A stretch of DNA of 64,000 bases from Ricordea florida (taxonomy: Eukaryota; Cnidaria; Anthozoa; Corallimorpharia; Ricordeidae). Under the pieces are notes generated by a model that had not been told where the DNA came from, did no database searches, and saw only the letters and a list, made by a program, of their open reading frames with translations. The position numbers and the translations under genes were made by a program. Positions 32,131 to 43,631 of this stretch are shown piece by piece. The stretch lies in contig OX453280.1 in the NCBI GenBank assembly GCA_949710005.1, positions 12,400,105 through 12,464,104 on the forward strand. The letters are read 5' to 3'. Position 1 is the stretch's first letter, and every line of letters starts with the position of its first letter.

Positions 32131-33128
32131 GATGAAAGCTTTCCGAATATTTGAAACTGAACAGCTCAACACCCTCGCTTTGCCAGGGCCCAGCTGCACA
32201 AAAACCGATTGATCTAGTTTGAGTTTTTGTTGCCGCAAGAGGTAAATATTGGTCTCGTTCCTGTCAGCATTTTGACTTGGTTATCAAATTGCATAATGCA
32301 AAGTGCGTTCAATTTCTTGTTAACCTGGGCGCTGTCCAAAGGGACACAACCAGATTGGTTAAAAAGGTTCTTTCTTTTCCGTTTTCTATTTCCTTGCTGA
32401 TAACAAATGACGGTTTAAAATGTTTCTCTTCTTGCAAGTGGAACAATGGAACAACGAGCGATGGGCTTTGTTTCACTGACGAAAACCCAGGGAGATTAAC
32501 AAGTTCTCTATCCATCAGGTAGTCGAGAGAAAAAATTGCGCATCTCGTTCACAACTAAAATTTCCAACGCGAACAAAACGATCATTATTGTTATATTTCC
32601 AATGAAATATTGATTACTCCTTAGTTAAGCGTAATAAAGCACAACTTCAAACGAAGTTTCTATTTTTGGGAACGGTAAGTCGTAGTCGGACCACATTATC
32701 TGCAGAAAGTAATTTTCGGCTGGACTTTAGCAGTGAGAAGTATAGTTAGTCCACTAGCGTTATGCACGTAGAAAAAAGCATTATCAAGCATTACTAAAGC
32801 GAAAAGAACGGAAATCTGAGGCTCTCGAGATGCATGCAATCTTTGTAAGAAATGCTGAAACCCGATACAGAACAACTGGCGAACACCTTTGTGATCTTAA
32901 TGCAATAACAGAAACAATAAGCTTAAGAGCACTCACCAGAGCGCGAGGGCAATTCAAGCATATACTCAAACGATAGCAGCAACACATAAGATTGGCCGAA
33001 GAGATGCACGGTTAAGAACATTTCAAGCCTATGTTAAATACAATCCGGCGCAATGGTGGTGAATTTTGATCGATGCGTCACTAAGTATTAGATGAGTAAT
33101 AATTTGCAGTGTTAACCAGAGAATCTTA
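32131..33128. other. No gene or known repeat recognised
   Basis: Scattered short frames only. It forms the left flank of the nested Hel-A block and ends GAGAATCTTA at the insertion point. Confidence 0.4.
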
Positions 33129-34797
33129 CTAGAAATACGACTCTCGCAAAAACCTCGCGAAGCTAGTTTTTGAATAAGTCACAATACTGTTATATTTTAT
33201 TTTATTTTATATTTTATTTTTTATATCAGCGTAATCCCCATTAATTAATTTGTTATGCTGTGTTTGGTACACAATTAGTGACACCTGGTGCAAATTACAT
33301 GACCGGTATACCGCTCAGCACAGGGCTTAAAATTGACCTTCATTTAGCTCTTTCACTGCCACTGAGAGGGAATAGAAGCAAAATTATTTGTTTTCTTTAC
33401 AGGGAATACAGAGTCAATGAAGTATCACAAATTGAAAATTATTGTAAATCCTTTGAAGGTGAAATCTTGAAGAGTTGATATGAATGCTTGTGTTTACCAC
33501 AGTGCAAAAACCTGGTTTCTTTTTGGAGTTGTATTTTCTTAGTCTCTACTGCTTTGTCTTCTTTGTTGTACATCACTTTTAAACACAATATGCTCTTACA
33601 CCGAGGATGAGTTGAATGCTCCAATTATTTTTTGTTTATGTTTTTTTCTAATAATTGCATGAGATTCATTGTAAGAAGAATCTTCTGATTAGATATTTTA
33701 TTGTCTACTGCAGTCATTATTTCATTCCTAGGTAACCACAAATGAGAGCATTATGAATAGTGCATGTTTCAATTTGTGTACTCTCTTCAGTTGCAATGGT
33801 ACCCCTAGTGGTAGATAGAAAAATTCCTCTTCCCTCAAAAGAGATGCTATGTCAACAGAAGTGTGAGATACAATGTCATTACATAAATGGGGGTAAAACA
33901 GTTGGATTCTACAAAAAACTTTGAATAAAGGTTTGGTAATAATGAGTGCCAACTGTATCGTATGTGGTTGTGCTATTTTTAGGTCATATCATAAAAACAA
34001 TACATGTAAGAAAGAGTTATTGAAATCTCAACATGTTGAAAAAGATTGCTGCACTATGTACTCCTGTAAGAATATAATGTGAAATCAACATCAATCAGTC
34101 ACAAGTATATACCACATGAAAGTTTAATTGTGCTGTTACAGAAACATGCAAAATATCCATACCCAACCAGAGAATAGTACATTATTTTGAATATATGAAA
34201 ATTTCTATTATAAAAACTGCAGAAGAAAGATTTAATATAAGGATGGTATTTCATCGAAAAAGTCAAGGCAGCCAGAGGTATTGAACTTGTAACCAATGAC
34301 ATATAGTAACGAGAAGAACTATCATTATATTATTATCATTATTATTATTACTATTATTATTATTACTGGTATTGATATTATTATTATTATTATTATTGTT
34401 ATATTTTTTATGTTAAACATTATATATTTTTATGGGGTGGGATGCATGTGCTAATCTTGGTAAAGGTATTGTTACTCTACTACTACAAGCAATACAAAAA
34501 TCTTCTTAATAGGCTTTCCATCAGAGGTGGTAGTAATCAAAACAGCTCCAAACAATACCATTTCTTCTTTAATGCTTAGAATCTAGTGCAGTCATTTGTC
34601 TATAAAGTTTGTGTGGAAAATCATTATTGAAAGCATACTTTAGGGCATTTAGGAAACTTGAAACACTTGTTACTACATACAGCACACTTGCAATGAATAT
34701 ATGAGAAAGATTATAAACATTTTGGCATTACAAAATTAATTTTCTTCCTTATAAAGTTTTTTCAATGTAAAAGGTTAACTGCATGTTGTGGTTGTTA

Positions 34798-34907
34798 TTC
34801 CTCGCGAAGCGAGGCCGAAGGCCGAGCGTAGCGAGGTTACTAATCGTGTCGGTTCCGGTCAGACCACGTGGCTCGCAAGCCCGAGTAAATCGAGCCGAGA
34901 GTTTTTA

Positions 34908-34949
<42 letters not shown>

Positions 34950-37900
34950 AAATAACTCAGATACTACGTGCGCGCTGATTGGTTGAAAACCTATGGGTTT
35001 TTGTGCCGGTAAACCCATAGAAAAAGGCATCCGGACCACGGGCCATAAACAAAACCCGCTATTGATCTGCAAACAACGATTTTAGAAAGGCTAAAAGACA
35101 GAACAAGTTACTTACCCAGCCCTTCTTAATCTTAAAAGCGTCACAAGGGTCACAATTCGCGACTGCCATAGCTTTAGAAGTTATAAAGTACAAAGCTGGA
35201 AAGCAGTTTACATTTCACGACGATGCCAAATCGCAGAGAAAGACAACAACTGTGTGAATTTCTGGTGTAGAAAGTCTCTAGGAAAACTTAACCAAGTGCC
35301 AACCAGCAACAAAACGGATAGTTTTAGCATTCTTGATTTATTTTATGTCAAAATTAAATTCCTTAATGAAAGAAATTGTTCCAAAAAGAGATCTCTGATC
35401 AAGATATGGTTCAAAATCGGCCGCTGTAGGTTGTAAACAAGCTGCCAACGATGATGAAAGATATCAGAGTTTCGGGCTGGTTTTTTTCCAACAATTGCAC
35501 AAATTATTCCGTGATATTGATGCCATAACCTACCTCAAACCACCTGACTTCACAAATCGACAAATATTAACGCCAATATGTGGCTACGGCAAAGAAACCT
35601 TTCTTCGGCATATTTCCATCGGTCGCTGTACGAGCATGTAAAGTTACATGCGACAACTTCGCAAATGCAGCCACGTCGTTACCGCATCATTTCTGGATCA
35701 CAATAAAGTCCAGAAAACAGATCTTAAACCACTGCGGCTTGTTAAAAGTGAATGAAGTCCTCCATTACAATAGCTGCCAGTTCCGTCTGTAAGCACGAAA
35801 TTCTTACGGATCGACTCAACAAAATACAGCTGCGAGGTACAATTAATTTCTACTTCTGTAGTAAACAAACCACGAACGTATTCTTTCATTGTACGTTCGC
35901 ATGAATATGTGTTGACTTTTCCTGTAAAACAGCTTTCATAAGTTATCATGAAATGAGTGCAAAAACTCGTGTTTTGAAGTGCTGCTGTTTGTTGTTTGAC
36001 TGAACTGAGTTTTGAGAAAGTTCAGCGCTATTAAATCGTGAGTCATGATTGGCTTATGATGACTTTAGAGAGAAGACATGACTTGATCACGGTACTAAAA
36101 GCATGCTTTTTACCTCATGCTTTTTACTCCATTCTACTAAAAGTTATTTTATAAAAGCAATAGATCACACTTTCTATGGGTTTACCGGCGTGATAACCCA
36201 CTTGGGATGTTGGGAGAACACTCGAAAAGCTTGTAAATCACTCGCCTTCGGCTCGTGATTTACAAGCTCTTCTGGTGTTCTCCCAACATCCCGCGTGGGT
36301 TATCACGCCGGTAAACCCATAGAAAGTGTGATCTATTGCTTAAATATTTTAAAGGTGTCCGTTCGCAGGCCAGGTTACCTGGCAATAGTAGCGCACTTCA
36401 GAACTGCTGAATTTCCGCCATTGAGAATTCGGTGATGCCTTTTTGAAAGTAATGTAAATTTTGTGGAAACCGATTTCACTCGTCCTGGAAATACATCCCA
36501 GCAAGATGATCTCCGAGATATTCCAGAAAGGTTAGCCCGAAATCGTCGCCGAGTAAGTTCGAATACCGTGAAAATAAACACAAGGAAAGCACGACTCAAA
36601 GGAGGGATAGAGAAACGACAGCAGGGAGAATAACAACAGAAATCGCAACAAAGACAACAACCGCTCGCTCCAGAAAAAAGGCAAACGAAACAGCATGGAA
36701 AAGGACAAGGAGTTCAACCAAGTTAGTGTTGAATTTGAAGGTTTTATTGATAGAAATACAGGACATGAGTGAACGATTACATAACGAAATATATTGGCGT
36801 ACTAAATTTAGCAAAACGACTTAGAAGGGAAACCGAGTAGGAACGAGATCAACGATTGAAGATGTCTCTGGAAAATAATTCTATTAGTCTAAAAACGGAA
36901 TCGGAAGACGACAAACAGATTACAAGAGAATGTAAGTTGGTATTTGTCATAATAAAACGATAGCGTTTCCATTTTGAAGAAATTCCCAACACAGAGAGTT
37001 GCAGTTGTTATAGCAATCATTTATGACGATGTGATCTGATATCATTGCAACAGTGAAAATATTGTAAATTTTCTTGATCTAGGAGTTATGTTTAGCATTT
37101 TCAACAGAACATATACCCAGTGTCACTATAAAGTACTGGTTGTGCAATATTATCAGTGATCAATGCCATCATTTGAAAATAAAGCAAATGTTATTACTTA
37201 CTTCTGAGTAGTATTTCTCTTTGCTATATATATATATATGTATGTATTCTCTGATTGAAAGGTTTCAATAATATTGCATAGAGACGACAAGTTTCATAGC
37301 CTTTTCACAATGGGTAAGTTTTACCTTAGAGTTCAATGACTATTGCTATCTAGAACCCTTGCCCTTTTCCCACAAATGAAATGCTAATTAAAGCCTTAAT
37401 TTGTAAAGTTAGACATAACATGTTAACATTGTTACTTTCTGCTGTTTACTTCATTTTTATGATGTCAAATATCAATCTTTAATAACAACCACAACATACA
37501 GTTAACCTTTTACATTGGAAAAACTCTATAAAGAAGAAAATAAATTTTGTAATGCCAAAATGTTTATAATCTTTCTCATATATTCATTGCAAGTGTGCTG
37601 TATGTAGTAACAAGTGTTTCAAGTTTCCTAAATGCCTTAAAGTATGCTTTCAATAATGATTTTCCACACAAACTTTATAGACAAATGACTGCACTAGATT
37701 CTAAGCATTAAAGAAGAAATGGTATTGTTTGGAGCTGGTTTGATTACTACCACCTCTGTTGGAAAGCCTATTAAGAAGATTTTTGTATTGCTTGTAGTAG
37801 TAGAGTAACAATACCTTTACCAAGATTAGGACATGCATCCCACCCCATAAAAATGTATTATGTTTAACGTAAAAAATATAACAATAATAATAATAATATC

Positions 37901-39155
37901 AATACCAGTAATAATAATAATAGTAATGATAATAATAATGATAATAATATAATGATAGTTCATCTCGTTACTATATGTCATTGGTTACAAGTTCAATACC
38001 TCTGGCTGCCATGACTTTTTCGATGAAATACCATCCTTATATTAAATCTTTCTTCTGCAGTTTTTATAATAGAAATTTTCATATATTCAAAATAATATAC
38101 TATTCTCTGGTTGGGTATGGATATTTTGCATGTTTCGGTAACAGCACAATTAAACTTTCATGTGGTATATACTTGTGACTTATTATTCATGTTGATTTCA
38201 CATTATTTTCTTACAGGAGTACGTAGTGCAGCAATCTTTTTCAACATATTAAGATTTCAATAACTTTTTCTTACATGTATTGTTTTTATGATATGACCTA
38301 AAAATAGCACAACCACATACTATACAGTCGGCACTCATTATTACCAAACCTTTATTCAAAGTTTTTGTAGAATCCAACTGTTTTACCCCCATTTTTTATG
38401 TAATGACATTGTATCTCACACTTCTGTTGATATGGCATCTCTTTTGAGGAAAGAGGAATTTTTCTATCTACCACTAGGGGTACCATTGCAACTGAAGAGA
38501 GTACACAAATTGAAACATGCACTATTCATAATGCTCTCAATTGCGGTTACCTAGGAATGAAATAATGACTGCAGTAGACAATAAAATATCTAATCAGAAG
38601 ATTCTTCTTACAATGAATCTCATGCAATTATTAGAAAAAAACATAAACAAAAAATAATTGGAGCATTCAACTCATCCTCGGTGTAAGAACATATTGTGTT
38701 TAAAAGTGACTTACAACAAAGAAGGAAAACCAGTAGAGACTAAGAAAATACAACTCAAAAAAAAAAAAAGTTTTTACACCATGGTAAACACAAGCATTCA
38801 TATCAACTCTTCAAGATTTCACCCTCAAAATATTTACAATAATTTTCAATTTGTGTTAACTGAATATTATTGTGATACTTCATTGACTCTGTATTCCCTG
38901 TAAAGAAAACAAATAATTTTACTTCTATTCCCTCTCGTGCAATCTCAGTGGCAGTGAAAGAGCTAAATGAAGGTCAATTTTTAAGCCCTGTGCTGAGCGG
39001 TATTTGCACCAGGTGTCACTAACTGTGTACCAAACACAGCATAACAAATTAAATAATGGGGATTACGCTGATATAAAAAATAAAATATAAAATAAAGTAT
39101 TGTGACTTATTCAAAAACTAGCTTCGCGAGGTTTTTGCGAGAGTCGTATTTCTAG
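34798..39155 (+). mobile_element. Short Hel-A copy nested in the minus-strand copy
   Basis: Starts TTCCTCGCGAAGCGAGG and ends TTTCTAG. A foldback element of about 1.4 kb sits in its (TA)n tract. It carries the Rep-helicase N-terminal remnant (about 36,470-36,930). The remnant ends in GAATGTAAGT, a good splice-donor string; a splice-acceptor-like TTTTCTTACAG lies at about 38,206-38,216. Confidence 0.9.
34945..36343. mobile_element. Foldback element of about 1.4 kb
   Basis: Left end AACTCAGATACTACGTGCGC, with CGCGCTGATTGG and CTATGGGTTT. The right end is a long palindrome (36,180-36,327) with arms TATGGGTTTACCGGCGTGAT and complement around TCGCCTTCGGCTCG. No recognisable transposase in any frame. 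Remnants of the same family lie at 49,735-49,925, and the layout resembles 10,464-11,105. Confidence 0.6.
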
Positions 39156-39401
39156 TTAAAGATTGATATTTGACATCATAAAAATGAAGTAAACAGCAGA
39201 AAGTAACAAGGTTAACATGTTATGTCTAACTTTGCAAATTTAGGCTTGAATTAGCATTTCATTTGTGGGAAAAGGGCAAGGGTTCTACATAGCAATATTA
39301 TCAGGGGGGTTATTGAACTCCAAGGTGAAACTTACCCATTGTGAAAAGGCCATGAAACCTGTTGTCTCTATGCAATATTATTGAAACCTTTCAATCAGAG
39401 A

Positions 39402-39434
<33 letters not shown>

Positions 39435-39465
39435 GCAAAGAGAAATACTACTCAGAAGTAAGTAA

Positions 39466-40492
39466 TTCCTCGCGAAGCGAGGCCGAAGGCCGAGCGTAGC
39501 GAGGTTACTAATCGTGTCGGTTCCGGTCAGACCACGTGGCTCGCAAGCCCGAGTAAATCGAGCCGAGAGTTTTTATATATGTATATATATATATTTATAT
39601 ATATGTTTATATATATCTATATTTTAAAGGTGTCCGTTCGCAGGCCAGGTTACCTGGCAATAGTAACGCACTTGAGAACGCTGAATTTCCGCCATTATTC
39701 GGTGATGCCTTTTTGAAAGTAATGTAAATTTTGTGGAAACCGATTTCACTCGTCCTGGAAGTACATCCCAGCAAGGTGATCTCCAAGATATTCAAGAAAT
39801 ATTAGCACGACATCGTCGCCGAGTAAGTTCGAATACCGTGAAAATCAACACGAGGAAAGCACGACTCAAAGCAGGGATAGAGAAACGACAGCAGGGAGAA
39901 TAACAACAGAAATCGCAGCCAAGACAACAACTGCTCGCTCCAGAAAAAGGCAAACGAAACAGCAGGGAAAAGGACCAGGAATTCAATCAAGTTAGTTTTG
40001 AATTTGAATGTGTTATTGATAGAAATACAGGACATGAGTGAACGATTACATAACGAAATATATTGGTGTACTACATTTAGCAAAACGACTTAGAAGGGAC
40101 ACCGAGTAAGAACGACTTCAACGATTGGAGATGTCTCTGGAAAATAATTCTATTAGTCTAAAACCGGAATCGGAAGACGACCAACAGATTACAAGAGAAT
40201 GTAAATAGGTATTTTTCATAATAAAACGATAGCGTTTCCAGTTTGAAGTAATTTCCAACACAGAGAGTTGCAGTTGTTATAGCAATCGTTTATAACGATG
40301 TGATCTGATATCATTGCAACAGTGAAAATATTGTAAATTTTCTTGATCTAGCAGTTATGTTAAACATTTTCAACAGAATGTATACCCTGTGTCACTATAA
40401 AGTACTGGTTCTGCAATATTATCAGTGATCAATGTGATCATTTTAAAATAAAGCAAATGTGATTACTGATTTCTGAGTAGTATTTCTCTTTG

Positions 40493-40542
<50 letters not shown>

Positions 40543-42461
40543 TCTCTGATTGAAAGGTTTCAATAATATTGTGTAGAGACAAGTTTCATAGCCTTTTCAC
40601 AATGGGTCAGTTTTACCTTAGAGTGCAATGACCACCCCCCCCCCCCTGATAATATTGCTATCTAGAACCCCTGCCCTTTTTTCACAAATGAAATGTTAAT
40701 TCAAGCCTTAATTTGCAAAGTTAGACATAACATATTAACTTTGTTACTTTCTGCCGTTTACTTTATTTTTATGTCAAATATCAATATTTCATAACAACCA
40801 CAACATGCAATTAACCTTTTACATAGGAAAAACTTTATAAAGAAGAAAATAAATTTTGTAATGCCAAAATGTTTATGATCTTTCTCATATATTCATTGCA
40901 AGTGTGCTGTATGTAGTAACAAGTGTTTGAAGTTTCCTAAATGCCCTATGCTTTCAATAATGATTTTCCACACAAACTTTCTAGACAAATGACTGCACTA
41001 GATTCTAAGCCTTTTAGAAGAAATGGTATTGTTTGGAGCTGTTTTGATTACTACCACCTCTGATGGAAAGCCTATTAAGAAGATTTTTGTATTGCTTTTA
41101 GTAGTAGAGTAACAATAACTTTACCAAGATTAAGACATGAATCCCACCCCATAAAAATATATTATGTTTAACATAAAAAATATAACAATAATAATATCAA
41201 TACCAGTAATAATAATAGTAATGATAATAATAATGATAATAATATAATGATAGTTCTTCTCGTTACTATATGTCATTGGTTACAGTTCAATACCTCTGGC
41301 TGCCATGACTTTTTCGATGAAATACCGTCCTTATATTAAATCTTTCTTCTGCAGTTTTTATAATAGAAATTTTCATATATTCAAAATAATGTACTATTCT
41401 ATGGTTGGGTATGGATATTTTGCCTGTTTCTGTAACAGCACAATTAAACTTTCATGTGGTATATACTTTTGACTGATTGATGTTGATTTCACATTATTTT
41501 TTTACAGGAGTACGTAGTGCAGCAATCTTTTTGAACATATTAAGATTTCAATAACTCTTTCTTACATGTATTGTTTTTATGATATGACCTAAAAATAGCA
41601 CAACCACATACTATACAGTGGGCACTCACTATTACCAAACCTTTATTCAAAGCTTTTGTAGAATCCAATTGTTTTACCCCCAATTTGTTGATATGGCATC
41701 TCTTTTGAGGGAAGAGGAATTTTTCTATCTACCACTGGGGGTACCATTGCAACTGGAAAGAGTACACACATTAAAACATGCACTATTCATAATGCTCTCA
41801 ATTGTGGTTACCCGGGAATGAAATAATGACTGCAGTAGACAATAAAATATCTAATCAGAAGATTCTTCTTACAATGAATCTCATGCAATTATAACCAAAA
41901 AAACATAAACAAAAAATAATTGGAGCGTTCAGCTCATCCTCTGTGTAAGAACATATTGTGTTCAAAAGTGATGTACAACAAAGAAGACAAAGCAGTAGAG
42001 ACTAAGAAAATAAAACTAAAGAAAAAAAACACAGGTTTTTACACCGTGGTAAACACAAGCATTCATATCAACTCTTCAAGATTTCACCTGCAAAAGATTT
42101 ACAATCATTTTCAATTTGTGTTAAGTGAATATTATTGTGATACTTCATCGACTCTGTATTCCCTGTCAAGATAATAAATCATTTTACTTCTATTCCCTCT
42201 GGTGCAATCTCAGTGGCAGTGAAAGAGCTAAATGAAGGTCAATTTTTAAGCACTGTGTTGAGCGGTATACTGATCATGTAATTTGCACCAGGTGTCACTA
42301 ATTGTGTACCAAACACAGCATAAGAAATAAAATAATGGGGATTACGCTAATATAAAAAATAAAATATATAATATAAAAAAAAATAAAGAATAAAATATGA
42401 AAGCATTGTGACTTCTTCAAAAACTAGCTTCGCGAGGTTTTTGCGGGAGTCGTATTTCTAG
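39466..42461 (+). mobile_element. Short Hel-A copy, cleanest full-length example
   Basis: 2,996 bp with both termini and no nested insert. Order: terminal hairpins, (TA)n, AAAGGTGTCCGTTCGCAGG block, Rep-helicase N-terminal remnant (39,730-40,200), a (TA)n tract at 40,495-40,535, poly-C run, (AAT)n tract, an 84-codon frame (41,920-42,174), 3' terminus. Good reference copy for the family. Confidence 0.92.
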
Positions 42462-43420
42462 TAACATTTGCTTTATTTTCAAATGATGGCATTGATCACT
42501 GATAAAATTGTAGAACCAGTACTTTATAGTGACACTGGGTATATATTCTGTTGAAAATTCTAAACACAACTGCTAGATCAAGAAAATTTACAATATTTTC
42601 ACTATTGCAATGATATCAGATCACATCGTTATAAATGATTGCTATAACAACTGCAACTCTCTGTGTTGGGAATTTCTTCAAAATGGAAACGCTATCGTTT
42701 TATTATGAAAAATACCAACTTAAATTCTTTTGTAATCTTTTGGTCGTCTTCCGATTCCGTTTTTAGACTAATAGAATTATTCTCCAGAGACATCTTCAAT
42801 CGTTGAAGTCGTTCCTACTCGGTTTCCCTTCTAAGTCGTTTTGCTAAATTTAGTACGCCAATATATTTCGTTATGTAATCGTTCACTCATGTTCTGTACT
42901 TCTATCAATAACACATTCAAATTCAAATCTAACTTGGTTGAATTCCTGGTCCTTTTCCCCGCTGTTTCGTTTGCCTTTTCCTGGAGCGAGCGGTTGTTGT
43001 CTTTGCTGCGATTTCTGTTGTTATTCTCCCTGCTGTCGTTTCTCTATCCCTGCTTTGAGTCGTGCTTTCCTTGTGTTGATTTTCACGGTATTCGAACTTA
43101 CTCGGCGACGATCTCGGACTAACCTTTCTTGAATATCTCGGAGATCATCTTGCTGGGATGTATTTCCAGGACGAGTGAAATCGGTTTCCACAAAATTTAC
43201 ATTACCTTCAAAAAGGCATCACCAAATTCTCAATGGCGGAAATTCAGCAGTTCTCAAGTGCGCTACTATTGCCAGGTAACCTGGCCTGCGAACGGACACC
43301 TTTAAAATATATATATATATATATATACATATATAAAAATTCTCGGCTCGATTTACTCGGGCTTGCGAGCCCGTGGTCTGACCGGAACCGACACGATTAG
43401 TAACCTCGCTTCGCGAGGAA

Positions 43421-43631
43421 TTAATTTCGTGGCCACTCCCAGCTAGCAGAATAAATATATGTTATTGACGAAGCACGCGGTCAAGATATATGCGTTATTG
43501 AACAAGCGTGAGGTCAAGTTCGCTGCATACTGGCCGAGTTCATTTTTGCGTTTTTATTGACCGAGACGTCAAAACGAACGAGACCATTATCCAGCCATCT
43601 TGACCGAACAGCTTGGTCACTAAAGTATTTA
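43421..43631. repeat. Host repeat, left part (interrupted by Hel-A)
   Basis: Continues at 46,765. Contains CCATTATCCAGCCATCTTGA and GAACAGCTTGGTCA, and resembles 61,540-61,860, which is uninterrupted. It is therefore a dispersed repeat older than the Hel-A copy inside it. Confidence 0.7.

Larger units (their letters stand above)
33129..43420 (-). mobile_element. Short Hel-A copy hosting two other Hel-A copies
   Basis: Minus-strand copy with 3' end CTAG at 33,129 and 5' end GGAA at 43,420. Its own sequence is 33,129-34,797, 39,156-39,465 and 42,462-43,420, about 2.94 kb. Two plus-strand copies are inserted at 34,798 and 39,466. Rejoining its flanks at both points gives the sequence seen in intact sister copies (TTATT|AAAGATTG and TAAGTAA|TAACATT), with no duplication. 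Confidence 0.9.
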
